Shown: positions 14,201-21,439 of the stretch, one piece after another
Numbering within the stretch: the stretch's first letter is position 1
Layout of the letters: each line of letters begins with the position of its first letter
Source of the DNA: Lates calcarifer
Taxonomy: Eukaryota; Chordata; Actinopteri; Centropomidae
Length of the DNA: 64,000 nt
Direction of reading: 5' to 3'
NCBI RefSeq assembly: GCF_001640805.2
Contig: NC_066833.1
Location: forward strand, 1,189,992 to 1,253,991
Program-made: the position numbers and the translations under genes
The notes under the pieces: generated by a model
The model's database searches: none
Told to the model about the DNA's origin: nothing
The model's input: only the letters and a program-made list of their open reading frames with translations

Positions 14201-17200
14201 TAAAGTACTGACAAAGACCGAAATTCTCAAAGTGGCAGGGTCTTAGTTTGAGGTGTAGACCATTAATCCACCAGGAGACCATCTAGATTTAAGATTTTGT
14301 TCCTTTGTGGGTTTTACAGGTTCAGGTCACAGTCCAGTTCATTTGTCCAGAGTCCGTCGACAGTTCCTGCTCCAAGCGTCCTCACCAGCACTCTATGCAG
14401 TATCCTGAGGACTGAAGAGACCAGCACAGCTAACTTCTGCCAGAGTGCTGATCTTTCCCTGAGTGGACCTGAACCAAATTCCAGCTCTGGATCTAACCCA
14501 GTCCATAAGAGCAGCATTACAGATAGTTTTTACGACAAGGACAATGTTGTCCCTGAGAGAACAAGTTTGTCAAAAACTGAGCTTTTATTAAATGACCCCA
14601 ACAGTCAGTATAACCAGCCTCAGAAGGGCACAGGTACCCAGGGCAAAAGCACACCAACGGTCACATCCAAAAGTGATACTTTGCCACAAACTGATCCCAT
14701 TCCCCATCCTGCAGAGCTCAATCAGAGCCCTACCCTCCCAGTCTCCAAACCTCAAAAGGACAGCCTCATCAGCACACAGATCGGTCTGGTCCCCCAAGGC
14801 AGAGGTTTTGTCCAAAGCCCCAGCCTCACAGATTATGCTGTCCACAAAGACAGCACCCTTCCACAAAACACTGGGCTCATCAAGTCCTGCAGAACACTCA
14901 GGTCAAAGCAAGAAATCCCCCGCTCCCAGAGTAGTGGCAGTCTACCTGATGTCCATGCCCCCATTCTTCCAGAGCCAAACAACATCAGCAACATCAGTAT
15001 ATCCAGCAGTACCATCACCTCCAGTAATAGATTCAGCAGCAAGCAGGGCCACCAGACAGTCTACTCTCTCCATGAGTCCTTGACCTCCACCTGTACCCAG
15101 CAGTGTGTGCATGACCCTGGCATGACCCCCAGCAGCCCTGCCAAGCCCACTGCTCCTCCTCAGCCCGAGGCACGGATCCAAGCTTTGGCTCAGCAGGCTA
15201 ACCCGCATGTCACACCCCCTTCCTCTCCACCTCATCTACTAACTCCAGACCAAGACCCAGATATTTGTCAGCCCATGGCCATCCGTGAGGAGATCAGGCT
15301 TACTCCTCAGATCCAAGGGCCTCCCGTTCCTGCTCCCCCTCCTCCCCAGACCCAGGCAGAGTCTCTTCCTCAGGGAAAAGGCTCTAAACCTGTCCCTCAC
15401 TGCTTCACCAGGCCCCTGTCTAGAGCTACTGTCATGGAGGGCTCTCCAGTGACGCTAGAGGTGGAGGTGACGGGACACCCAGAGCCCACGCTCACCTGGT
15501 GGGTAGCATACAACCAGCTCCACAATAACACACAAGCTTTATGAGATTATTAACTACACAGCTTACACTGGTATTAACATGTGCACTGTAGCTGGATAAG
15601 ATCAGGCGCAACCTTTTGTACTGGTTGGATTATAAATCTTGCAGCTGCGCTTAAAGTTACACTCATTTCAACTTGTAAAGGGCAACAGTTGATATTAACC
15701 TGAAAGTGGCCAGCAAATGACAGAAAGGTTATTCCCTATTCCCATAATCATGATCTTGATATTGATTGTGATCTTTAGGTTCTTAACCATCATCTTTTCC
15801 AGAAGTAAAATAACATCCAACTACCTATGTTTCCCTTAAACAGATGATAACAGTCTGTCGCGATTCACAGGCCAGTTTTGTTTTTTAAATTTCCTGGTAC
15901 TTTTGTGCTGCCTGTTGTTTGCTGATGATGTAAGCCTACACCATGATTTGGTTTGTACCCCACCTTGAGCAAAGCCTTATGAGTGACCAAGGTGTTCAGT
16001 AAAAACCCTTGTTAATGCAGGTGTAAGTGATCAAGACATTTGTCCCATATTTATCCACATGGTTATACTTACAGGATAATATGACTCAACAGGTTGTGTT
16101 GGCACTTGCCACCTCTGCTCTAGAGATTTGGGGAAACAAGGATTTGTTGAAAACAATATCTGTCAGGGCAACCAGCATGAGTACAGTGTCAATAAATGTG
16201 ATGAATATGGGTGATTGAGTCTGCCAACAAGTTGCCCTGACCTTCTGGGCTCTCTCTCTCTCTGTGTGTGTTTCCTTTGGGTCAGAGTCAGAAGCAAAAG
16301 TTTAAAAAGATTCATGAGTCTTTGTTTCCCCAAATTTCTGCAACAGAGGTGACAAGTGCAAATTTAGCACAACAAAGTCAAAAGCCACAACACAAACCAG
16401 TTTAATTAGCTTTGCAAATCAACACCTGATCCTGATCTTGTAAGCCAACTATAAAGAATTAAATAAATATATTTTTACATCAGATTAGTTTAGATGGAAA
16501 AGTAATATCCCCAGCAGATTGTGCCTCCATACAGCTTTCCGTCACTTAGTGGCGTGTTATCTGTTACTGCTTATGTACAAAGGTACTCTTGAAACAAAAT
16601 GGTAGAACTTTATCCAAAACAGAATCTGTGGAAATAGTCAATGCTAACATGCAAGCTAGCAAGTATTAGCTAATGTTTCACACCAAGTGAAATTTAGTGA
16701 AAAAAAGTGTGTCAGCAACGTGTTGAGAGTGAAAAAAGCTGATTGGTTGATGATTGAGAGGAGAATTCAAGACTTTCATAATACACTCAATGTGCATAAA
16801 ATATGTCACTTCAGTGTTTCTGAATGATACCTGTGACTGAGAATATTCAAGATTTGATATGATGCTTGTAGCAAACACTGGAGGCAGTCAAGCTGGAGCT
16901 TGACAGTTCCTGACACACTGAGATTTTGCCGACTCGCATAGAAAACTATGCGAGTTGGTTCTTACTTTTCACACATCAATCACCAGTTCAGCTCAGAAGG
17001 CCACCACCATGGAGCTGGTATGCTTTGACCTAGTCATTTACATGTGGCTTTTAATGTGTGTGTTAACGTTACAGTTTGATGATAATATTTCATCATTTTG
17101 CTTTCTGACTTTCAATTTAATGATTAGTGACTAATTAACATATGTTTGCTGGTTAACTGTGTGTTCAGGTAGTTTTATTTTGTTTGTGTCACAGTAACAA

Positions 17201-17731
17201 AACAGAGGCAGTGAAGCTAACACTGAGCCCAGAAATACACACCGCTGCATGAACAAGTCAAACTAAAGGTTATATTTTACACATCATCATCTATAAATCT
17301 CACAGATGTTTTGTTTGGGTGTCTGGTGATGCAGTCAGAGTTCCTGTGCCACAACAGGACATGTAGATATGTACTGTATCAGAGCTGTTGTCAGGTCTCC
17401 TCTGGCTCTGAGTGAGACTTTGTGCTGTCTGACCCCTTGTCATCGTGATCGCTCCAGGTTTAAAGATGGAGACGTGTCTGCCACCAGCCCGGGCCGAGCG
17501 CTGGTCTGCGAGGATGGGAAACACTTCCTGTTTATCCCAGAGGTGTTGGACTCAGATGGCAGATTGTACAAGGCCCGGGCTGCTAACCATCATGACTCAC
17601 AGCGGACAGCCGGTTGCAGCAGTGATAAGTGTCTGGTGGCTGAAGTGTTTGACAACATCAGTGTGGACTGGCAGACCTGGTTTGGTACACTGTGTGTTCT
17701 CCTGTGGCTGCTCTACCTGATTGTACTCTAA
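237..17731 (+). CDS. ccdc141: Coiled-coil domain-containing protein 141 (CAMDI), 5'-partial, 18 exons visible
   Basis: CCDC141/CAMDI is a spectrin-like coiled-coil protein known to associate with myosin II and DISC1 and to act in neuronal migration; it is also expressed in muscle. Seen here: exons 237-356, 599-947, 1265-1501, 2497-2674, 2756-2878, 3361-3573, 3993-4166, 4420-4569, 10005-10145, 10474-10662, 10762-10945, 11301-11413, 12101-12289, 12439-12575, 12831-13041, 13587-13933, 14320-15498 and 17458-17731. All use AG/GT borders. Phases agree except in exons 599-947 (349 nt) and 2497-2674 (178 nt), which have frame breaks. The order matches human: helical rod, acidic linker with a conserved [10 protein letters not shown] segment, one I-set Ig domain with [15 protein letters not shown], then a hydrophobic C-terminus. 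The start codon and first exons lie upstream of the window. The identification rests on remembered human protein sequence, on domain order and on the titin neighbour. Confidence 0.93.
599..947 (+). CDS. ccdc141: ccdc141 exon with internal frame breaks
   Basis: The exon runs from a CTCCAG acceptor to GTCTGA and is 349 nt, not a multiple of three, although its neighbours require phase 0 at both ends. Frame 1 reads [19 protein letters not shown] and stops at 722-724. A second frame reads [10 protein letters not shown] (about 721) and later [16 protein letters not shown] third reads [20 protein letters not shown] to the donor, matching the human segment ending RTYVAFLKSSEE. At least two single-base losses, or net -2, are needed for a continuous reading. 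The middle is Gly/Thr/Pro-rich and longer than in human, so exact break points are uncertain. Confidence 0.7.
1265..1501 (+). CDS. ccdc141: ccdc141 exon with acidic coiled-coil segment
   Basis: 79 codons, phase 0 at both ends, acceptor TTCCAG and donor GTAACC. It encodes [19 protein letters not shown], a long Glu run, then [20 protein letters not shown]. It matches the human region with ADSAERQWQLFLKKSFLTQD. The poly-Glu stretch is a fish elaboration or local expansion of GAG/GAA codons. Confidence 0.82.
1540..2440. repeat. Degenerate ATGA/GATTAGATGA-type short-unit repeat in intron
   Basis: About 900 bases of intron built almost wholly from variants of ATGAGATTAGATGACATGA, with strong purine bias on the + strand. 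Units of roughly 5-10 bases drift in length, so this is an old minisatellite-like array, not a clean microsatellite. It begins about 40 bases after the donor at 1502. Confidence 0.75.
2497..2674 (+). CDS. ccdc141: ccdc141 exon with one-base frame break
   Basis: Acceptor CATTAG, donor GTACTA, 178 nt (one more than a multiple of three) between phase-0 neighbours. The first frame reads [20 protein letters not shown] and on to KQEVE, then hits TGA at 2587-2589. The next frame reads [20 protein letters not shown] and on to the donor. Skipping one base near 2587 gives one continuous coiled-coil exon matching human LGLEFLNLINMAKENEILDV. Confidence 0.8.
2713..2742. repeat. Telomere-like CCCTAA repeats before an acceptor
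   Basis: Several CCCTAA/CCCCTA units stand 15-45 bases before the AG of the next exon. Each CTAAC is also a fair branch-point match. Confidence 0.55.
2756..2878 (+). CDS. ccdc141: ccdc141 exon, rod
   Basis: 41 codons in phase 0 between TTTTAG and GTGAGT. It encodes [20 protein letters not shown] followed by a [12 protein letters not shown] helix, matching human LKLLQEVLMPVSALDLGGSL. Confidence 0.88.
2930..3345. repeat. Degenerate GGACTGTTGGGACT-type repeat in intron
   Basis: About 400 intronic bases are dominated by GGACT/GACTGTT units with 10-14 base spacing. The repeat fills nearly the whole intron between the exons ending at 2878 and starting at 3361. It belongs to the same style of decayed short-unit array as at 1540 and 7390 but with a different unit. 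Confidence 0.65.
3361..3573 (+). CDS. ccdc141: ccdc141 exon, rod
   Basis: 71 codons in phase 0, acceptor TGTCCAG, donor GTCAGG. It encodes [20 protein letters not shown] and a second helix with [20 protein letters not shown]. It matches human QLNDEVQYIMKESEELTGRG. The heptad-like hydrophobic spacing is clear. Confidence 0.9.
3993..4166 (+). CDS. ccdc141: ccdc141 exon, rod
   Basis: 58 codons in phase 0 between TTCAG and GTATGA. It encodes [20 protein letters not shown] and an [20 protein letters not shown] helix, then DICTAVSHS. It aligns with the human segment ending HRLALSLGVDIISSVQ. Confidence 0.82.
4420..4569 (+). CDS. ccdc141: ccdc141 exon, rod
   Basis: 50 codons in phase 0, acceptor TTCTTCAG, donor GTGAGG. 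It encodes [20 protein letters not shown] and [20 protein letters not shown], helical and charged. It aligns with human NLQQQLELLEEDSMKWRAKA. Confidence 0.85.
4570..7389. other. Long ccdc141 intron, first part
   Basis: AT-rich intron with no convincing exon on either strand. It contains a run of ten G at about 6427-6436 and a CTATAAATAC motif at 5107-5116. A short antisense open stretch behind an acceptor-like site lies at 5708-5780 (see findings). The open frame at 6232-6591 on the minus strand has no recognisable domain. Confidence 0.55.
7390..8480. repeat. Degenerate GGTACTTTGTGGTACTT repeat region
   Basis: About one kilobase of intron made of variants of GGTACTT, TTTGTGG and TTCATGGTA with T/G bias. 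Units are irregular. A TTAA-flanked MITE (8078-8274) interrupts the array, and the same repeat style resumes after it, so the array is older than the insertion. Confidence 0.7.
8078..8274. mobile_element. piggyBac-like MITE with TTAA target duplication
   Basis: The element is bounded by TTAA at 8078-8081 and TTAA at 8271-8274. The left end reads CCCTCCTGTTGCCCTTCG. The right end, reverse complemented, reads CCCTCACGTTGTCCTC, giving a terminal inverted repeat of about 16 bases with a few mismatches. The interior has an AC-rich tract and GGGTCACTTTGACCC, and there is no coding capacity. TTAA duplications and CCCT termini fit the non-autonomous piggyBac-type elements common in fish. Confidence 0.8.
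8881..9253 (+). repeat. Dispersed fish repeat with internal GTTGAGATATTT units
   Basis: Two related blocks read roughly CATGACAGTCCATCCAAACG then GTTGTTGAGATATTT (about 9038-9075) and TTTCATTGCAATCCATCAAA then GGTTGTTGAGGTATTTCAGT (about 9170-9213). This pattern is remembered as an abundant fish intronic repeat. A poly-A run sits just before it at 8861-8879. It appears to continue at 9628-9660, across the hAT-like insertion. Confidence 0.6.
9262..9619. mobile_element. hAT-like MITE with 8-bp target duplication
   Basis: The element starts CAGTGCTGG and ends CCAGCAGTG. It is flanked by identical GCCATGGT copies at 9254-9261 and 9620-9627. Eight-base duplications and CAGTG/CACTG termini are the hAT signature. 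The interior is AT-rich with many GTAATTAGTTAC-like palindromic bits and no open frame. Confidence 0.85.
10005..10145 (+). CDS. ccdc141: ccdc141 exon, conserved rod segment
   Basis: 47 codons in phase 0, acceptor TTTCAG, donor GTATGT. It encodes [20 protein letters not shown], then [20 protein letters not shown]. It is among the best matches to human (LKDSFKDIKKKFNNLKFNYT and IQQVDMYAEKMQ), with no frame problem. Confidence 0.95.
10474..10662 (+). CDS. ccdc141: ccdc141 exon, rod
   Basis: 63 codons in phase 0, from CTGCAG to GTGATT. It encodes [20 protein letters not shown] and [20 protein letters not shown], matching human FDKVVTDYKKNLDLTEHFQE. Confidence 0.93.
10762..10945 (+). CDS. ccdc141: ccdc141 exon, rod
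   Basis: The exon enters in phase 0 and leaves in phase 1 (184 nt), from GAACAG to GTGAGT. It encodes [20 protein letters not shown] and [19 protein letters not shown]. Human has [20 protein letters not shown] and [19 protein letters not shown], a very close match. Confidence 0.96.
11260..11300. repeat. TG microsatellite forming the upstream acceptor tract
   Basis: About seventeen TG units run directly into TTTCAG at the next exon, so the repeat itself serves as the pyrimidine/TG tract of the acceptor. Length variation here could affect splicing of the 11301 exon. Confidence 0.85.
11301..11413 (+). CDS. ccdc141: ccdc141 exon, rod
   Basis: Phase 1 in, phase 0 out, 113 nt, donor GTAAGA. It encodes [20 protein letters not shown] and [15 protein letters not shown], matching human GLEEGQKYIEKIVTKHKEVL and ESLTELEEKLK. 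Confidence 0.95.
11414..12100. other. ccdc141 intron
   Basis: No exon or clear repeat was seen. The sequence is moderately AT-rich and ends in a CTGTTTTCAG acceptor. Confidence 0.6.
12101..12289 (+). CDS. ccdc141: ccdc141 exon, Lys/Glu-rich
   Basis: 63 codons in phase 0, from TTTCAG to GTAAAA. It encodes [20 protein letters not shown] followed by Lys/Glu runs and RSTQEAADM. This is low-complexity charged helix or disorder, less conserved than the rod. Flanking phases support it as real. Confidence 0.82.
12439..12575 (+). CDS. ccdc141: ccdc141 exon, polar linker
   Basis: Phase 0 in, phase 2 out, acceptor TTTCAG, donor GTACAC. It encodes [20 protein letters not shown] and [20 protein letters not shown], disordered and basic. 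No human counterpart was recognised with confidence. Confidence 0.72.
12831..13041 (+). CDS. ccdc141: ccdc141 exon, Ser-rich linker
   Basis: Several AG sites lie at the acceptor (12819-12820, 12825-12826, 12829-12830). Only an exon start at 12831 completes the upstream phase-2 codon and keeps the long open frame [20 protein letters not shown] and [14 protein letters not shown]. The more 5' sites lead to a stop. The donor is GTAGTG in phase 0. No human counterpart is remembered, so exon use in the main isoform is inferred. Confidence 0.68.
13110..13550 (+). mobile_element. LINE reverse transcriptase relic (L2/CR1-type)
   Basis: The decayed reading contains GVPQGSVLD at about 13111-13137, then [13 protein letters not shown] at about 13213-13251. 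Both are hallmark reverse-transcriptase motifs. Further 3' sequence resembles the LINE C-terminal region (VLVLKALHG- and PPCLRIF-like pieces), with several frame breaks. It lies in an intron in the same orientation as the gene. Confidence 0.7.
13587..13933 (+). CDS. ccdc141: ccdc141 exon with conserved [10 protein letters not shown] motif
   Basis: Phase 0 in, phase 2 out, 347 nt, acceptor ACCCAG. It encodes [20 protein letters not shown], then [17 protein letters not shown] and [10 protein letters not shown]. Human has [35 protein letters not shown] and LSLHISSYG, so this exon anchors the gene identification. Confidence 0.95.
14320..15498 (+). CDS. ccdc141: ccdc141 large exon: Ser/Pro-rich region and start of Ig domain
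   Basis: A 1179-nt exon enters in phase 2 (TTTACAG acceptor) and leaves in phase 2 (donor GTGGGT). The first 340 or so codons are low-complexity Ser/Thr/Pro/Gln, poorly conserved and probably disordered. The last about 40 codons start an I-set Ig domain: [20 protein letters not shown], then [14 protein letters not shown], with the core Trp codon split by the intron. Human reads [20 protein letters not shown] here. Confidence 0.94.
16085..16385. mobile_element. Inverted-repeat (MITE-like) element
   Basis: TTGTGTTGGCACTTGCCACC and AGAGATTTGGGGAAACAA on the left match the reverse complement of TTGTTTCCCCAAATTTCTGC and GAGGTGACAAGTGCAAATTT on the right, with about 190 bases between the arms. A second inner pair (GTCAGGGCAACC / GTTGCCCTGACC) extends the fold. 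No coding sequence. Boundaries and target duplication were not resolved. Confidence 0.6.
16932..16955. repeat. Perfect 10-bp hairpin
   Basis: ACTCGCATAG, four A, CTATGCGAGT: a perfect stem with a 4-base loop. Confidence 0.9.
17458..17731 (+). CDS. ccdc141: ccdc141 last exon: end of Ig domain and hydrophobic tail
   Basis: The acceptor CTCCAG joins in phase 2, restoring the split Trp codon (LTW-FKDGD). It encodes the second half of the Ig fold: [20 protein letters not shown], then [17 protein letters not shown], then [17 protein letters not shown] and TAA at 17729-17731. Human ends similarly, with a hydrophobic stretch containing LCVVYVSVSLMYWLL. A 15-17 residue hydrophobic extreme C-terminus behind an Ig domain looks like a tail anchor (inference). 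No AATAAA stands within the next 110 bases. A Tc1-like element begins at 17848, so the 3' UTR may run into it; AATAAA occurs at 19157-19162. Confidence 0.94.
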
Positions 17732-17847
17732 TAACCTTTCCATTACGGGAACTGAATGACCTGTAACCTGGAAACCTGTACCTGAACCTTTATGGCTGTG
17801 GTTCTAGGTTTTGCCTTGTGTCTTAAAAACCACAGTGTTTGGGATAC

Positions 17848-19140
17848 ACAGTGCTGTGCAGAAGTTTCAGGCAACTAAAGTTAGGACACTTTCAAAAATA
17901 ATGCCATGAATAGTTTTTATTTATCACTTACCTTTATCCAAGGTGCAACAAAGAGAACAAACCTATATCAGATCAGTATTTGCTGTGGCCTCTCTTTAAA
18001 ACAGACCAGTTCTCCTTGGTACACCTGCTCATACTTTTTCAGGTACGAAGTGCAATCAGTAATCTCCTAGACTGCTCCTGTTCAAACAATCGGTGTGGCA
18101 TGATAACGTACATGCAGTGAAGTACATGTACGCACCGTACAGTAACGTTCAGGAGTTGGTGTTCCACATTACGCTGTGGGTTCAACATCTGGACTTGTGT
18201 TCCATGCATCTTTGTGAGCACCTGAGCACTTGCAGGTGCACATTTACGATGCCTCCTAGTTTCTTACTCGAGGATCTCTGTCAACAGGCCTGGAATGATT
18301 CAACCACCATGTAGACGGTCATCACCGGCAACAAGAGCTTGGTGACACAGCAGTCTTTGCAGTGGAGTCTCCAAGACCGAAGATGGTGCATCAAGTCAAA
18401 TTCATCCCCGTGGGTCAGACTGTCAATGCCAAGTTCTACTGCACTGTTCTGAGGCGTGTGATGGAGGACATGGTTCATGATGAATGTCACAGTTCAGGTC
18501 GTCGGTCACAGTGCATTACGCACAAGATTTTTGGCTGCACCTACACAATCTTGACTCCCTGCGTCTTCTTCCTCTTCACCAACATGAAATTAAAGCTGAA
18601 GGGTCGCTGTTTTGACACAGTGGAGGAGGACCAGTTTGAGTCACAGATGGTGCTTGACGGTCTCACAAGATTTCGAGGTGAAATAGCAGGAGGACTGGGA
18701 GCAGTATAACGCTGCAAAAGGTGGCTACATTCGAGGAGGATGGCAGCCAAATTTAAATCAGATACGGTTTTTACTTTTCACTGCACAGTCTCTGAACCTA
18801 GTGATTGCATCTCGTGCTTGGCAGGTTGATCGATCCATCATGTTGGAGAACCTGCCATGTTTTTTAGATTCAGGCTGTGTCAGTGTTTTCTCTATTTTCA
18901 CATAATCCCAGACTGACTCCATGGTGCTGAGATCAGGACTCTGTGGGGCAATTATTGGGCTTCTTGTTCTGCTGCAGAATGAATTTTGGTAGGTGAGATC
19001 AGTTGTGGGACAGAAAACAACGGAAAAAGTGTCCAAAAGTGACTTTCTTTCACTTTTCCATGGCATTATTTTGGGAATTGCCAATTTTAGAGGAGTTAGA
19101 CAATATCTGGCCAACTGGAACTTAACTGACAAATGTAATT
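17848..19140. mobile_element. Tc1-like transposon relic, split by a mariner insertion
   Basis: The left part (17848 to about 18060) starts ACAGTGCTGTGCAGAAGTTT and continues with the non-coding end remembered from a common fish Tc1-like family. The right part (about 18780-19140) carries the transposase region in reverse: the minus strand reads PQSPDLSTMESVWDYVK and FCSRTRSPIIA, matching the Tc1 SPDLNPIE-type block. The segments are collinear with one element if the mariner-like DNA between is removed. The right terminal repeat is not recognisable. Confidence 0.7.
18270..18770 (+). mobile_element. Mariner-family transposase relic
   Basis: Pieces in different frames match mariner transposase. 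VITGNKS and QWSLQDRR correspond to the ITGDESW and QWKSP region. FIPVGQTVNAKFYCTVLRRV (from 18400) and NMKLKLKGRCFDTVEEDQFE (from 18582) correspond to the QTVNAKFY and KLKLKGRRFDTIEEIQ region. The HDNAP catalytic block is missing or destroyed and there are several frame breaks, so it is inactive. Confidence 0.85.
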
Positions 19141-19171
19141 AAACCATTAAAGGAAAAATAAAAAAGAAGGC

Positions 19172-19199
19172 AATATATATATATATATATTCTGAATCA

Positions 19200-19257
<58 letters not shown>
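19172..19257. repeat. AT microsatellite, interrupted once
   Basis: Two TA runs (19172-19190 and 19201-19257) are separated by TCTGAATCAG. Confidence 0.95.
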
Positions 19258-20404
19258 CAGAATGTATTAAAACACACTTACTTCAGTGCACATGTCCTGT
19301 GTTATTGATTAACATGTTTTCTGTTTTTTAGTCTCACCTCTTGAGCAGAGACTAAATGTAGGTTCAGCTCCAAACTGGATGAAGAACAATGGAAAGAAAT
19401 GCAGGATCCACATGAATTCATGGGTCGTTCATATCCTGTACTGGAAAAGACCTGTAACACACACACACACATGGGCCAGAAACCCCATGTAATCACTACT
19501 GTTGTCACTGTCTCCTCTGTTATGTTTTATTATATTCTAATGAGTGTTCAGTATATTTGAGTTAAATTGTTGTTAGAGCAACTGAAAAAGTATCAGTGGA
19601 AATGACAGATGATAAATAATGTTCTGCACATGTCAATTGAAGCTTATTTCTGTCAAGAAAAATAAACAGATGGAAAGTTAAGAAATGACGAAGAAATGGT
19701 AAAGTCAAATCACTGTCATAACAAAGATATGGTGAGTTAAAATTTAAACTTTTTATATGAAAAAATGTCACAAATGTTTGATAACTCAAAACCTTGACCT
19801 TAAAGTCAGACTAAGTAATTAAACTACTCAGACGATTATGAGATATTAAGAGAGTCAAAGTTTTAACTTTTTCTGTTCTTGGTAGAAATGAATTTCCATG
19901 TTAGTCTTAGTTTCCTCTCAGTGGAACAAAGTTTTCATTTTGAAATCTGAAAAGAAGACAGTTAATGATCTCAGAGCTGAAAGCTCTAACAACTGTACTG
20001 ATGTGTTTTATTAGACGTTTGTTGTTGTCAGAGTTATCATTATCATTGATCGGACTAATACTGTCACATGAATCCTAATAATAACTGGCAGTGATTGTAG
20101 AAGCTCTCAACATCTAACCTCATCTGGTAAATGATATAATCTGATCACAAATATGTATACCTCAGTGGGATGTAATTTTGTGTGACAAATGTAGTAAAAC
20201 AACTTTTTATTTCATTGCCCCACAATCAAATCCATGTGATTTCTAATTGAAACTCCACAGTTTCAGACCAGTAACTAAGGTTATTAATGTGAATTTTTTA
20301 ATAATAATATTTAATAAACCCTTAACCTGAGAAATAATGTAGAAAGTGAAAAGTCAAAATGGGTGAACTTATACACAGATCCGTTCCAACATTAAACTAC
20401 TGAC
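19258..20404. other. Intergenic, nothing recognised
   Basis: AT-rich intergenic DNA. A short CA run is at 19458-19470. No open frame with a recognisable domain. Confidence 0.6.
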
Positions 20405-20835
20405 AGGGGAAGTCATCTGGATGTTACTTTGACATGTACCACCCACCTAAACATTGTTGTAGACCAAGCACACACCCCCATAGCAACAGCACTCCCCAGT
20501 GGCAGGGCCCTCCCATGCCTGGACAGGTTAAAACTGTTTTGGCAGCACGAGGGGGATCTACACAATATTAGGCAGCTTCTACAGATTCTGGATCAAAATG
20601 GGATGTGGGCAGTCTGGAGGCCAGGTCAACACCTTGGGCTCTTTGTCCTGTTCCTCAAGATATCTCTGAGCAGGTTTTGTGTGGTGAAGCATTGTGCTGG
20701 TGAGGACCTGCATGGGAGTGCTGTTGCTATGGGGTGTGTGTGCTTGGTCTACAATAATATTTAGGTGGGTGGTGCATGTCAAAGTAACATCCAGATGAAT
20801 GAGGGAGCCAGTTACCAGATGATCAGTGTTACACA
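20405..20835. mobile_element. Folded-back Tc1-like element
   Basis: The left arm (about 20411-20520: CATCTGGATGTTACTTTGAC, GACCAAGCACACACCCCCAT) recurs in reverse complement in the right arm (about 20685-20805: GGGAGTGCTGTTGCTATGGG, TGTGCTTGGTCTACAATAAT). The middle holds a transposase C-terminal piece (CTGTTTTGGCAGCACGAGGG) and, reversed, a TWPPDCPHPILIQN-like block corresponding to the Tc1 WPPNSPDLNPIE motif. It is two oppositely oriented copies or a rearranged single copy. Confidence 0.75.
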
Positions 20836-21400
20836 CTTGATCAATTCCCTAATTTTAAGGCTGTTAACTTTATTTAGGGAAAAAAAATATCATGATCATG
20901 ATATTGAATCATGATGGTTTGATTGATATGGGTTTTTTTGTTTGTGTTCTCACTCTGAAGATGTTGTTTTTCTTTAAAATAATTATTTAAAAAAATGCAC
21001 CTGATGTCCTGTTTTATTACAGTTTTTCACATTGACTTAAAGACTTTTGTCCACTTTGATGATGTGTGAACACATCAGGCTGAAACAGAAGCTGACTGGC
21101 TTGATCAGTTTCAGCCAACAAAAGTAAATATCACTGTAACCAACTTAACTTGTGATCAATTGAATATGTTCTTGGACAACAGAATGCAGCTATGGTTAAA
21201 AATGTGTGAAACCACTGACAAAGTGTTGACACATTTGTAAGAGAAGACCTCTGCTGTGTTAAGGAGGTCATGATTAGCCATCAGCTGTAGACAAAAATGG
21301 CAGACGCATCTCCACTTCCTCCCACTGTACAAAACTGAATACAGCCATCTTGGTGTTGGTGACGTCATTTGAAGCCAGAGACTGTGCAGTGGTAAGAGGG
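20836..21400. other. Intergenic, nothing recognised
   Basis: AT-rich; no open frame or repeat recognised. Confidence 0.55.
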
Positions 21401-21439
21401 AGGGGGTGGATGCATCAGCCCAACCAGTCATGAGTCAGT

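Larger units (their letters stand above)
15499..17457. other. Last ccdc141 intron
   Basis: No exon was seen. It contains an inverted-repeat element (16085-16385) and a perfect 10-bp hairpin (16932-16955). Confidence 0.6.

Noticed and set aside
14592..15235. Long alternative-frame open readings within the ccdc141 Ser/Pro-rich exon, on both strands
   Set aside because: They overlap the supported frame, are low-complexity, and show no domain.
16990..17030. ATG in a strong Kozak context (CCACCACCATGG) followed by a donor GTATGC, as an alternative ccdc141 first exon
   Set aside because: Splicing ATG-GAG-CTG to the only downstream exon (17458) gives GTT-TAA at once, so no protein results.
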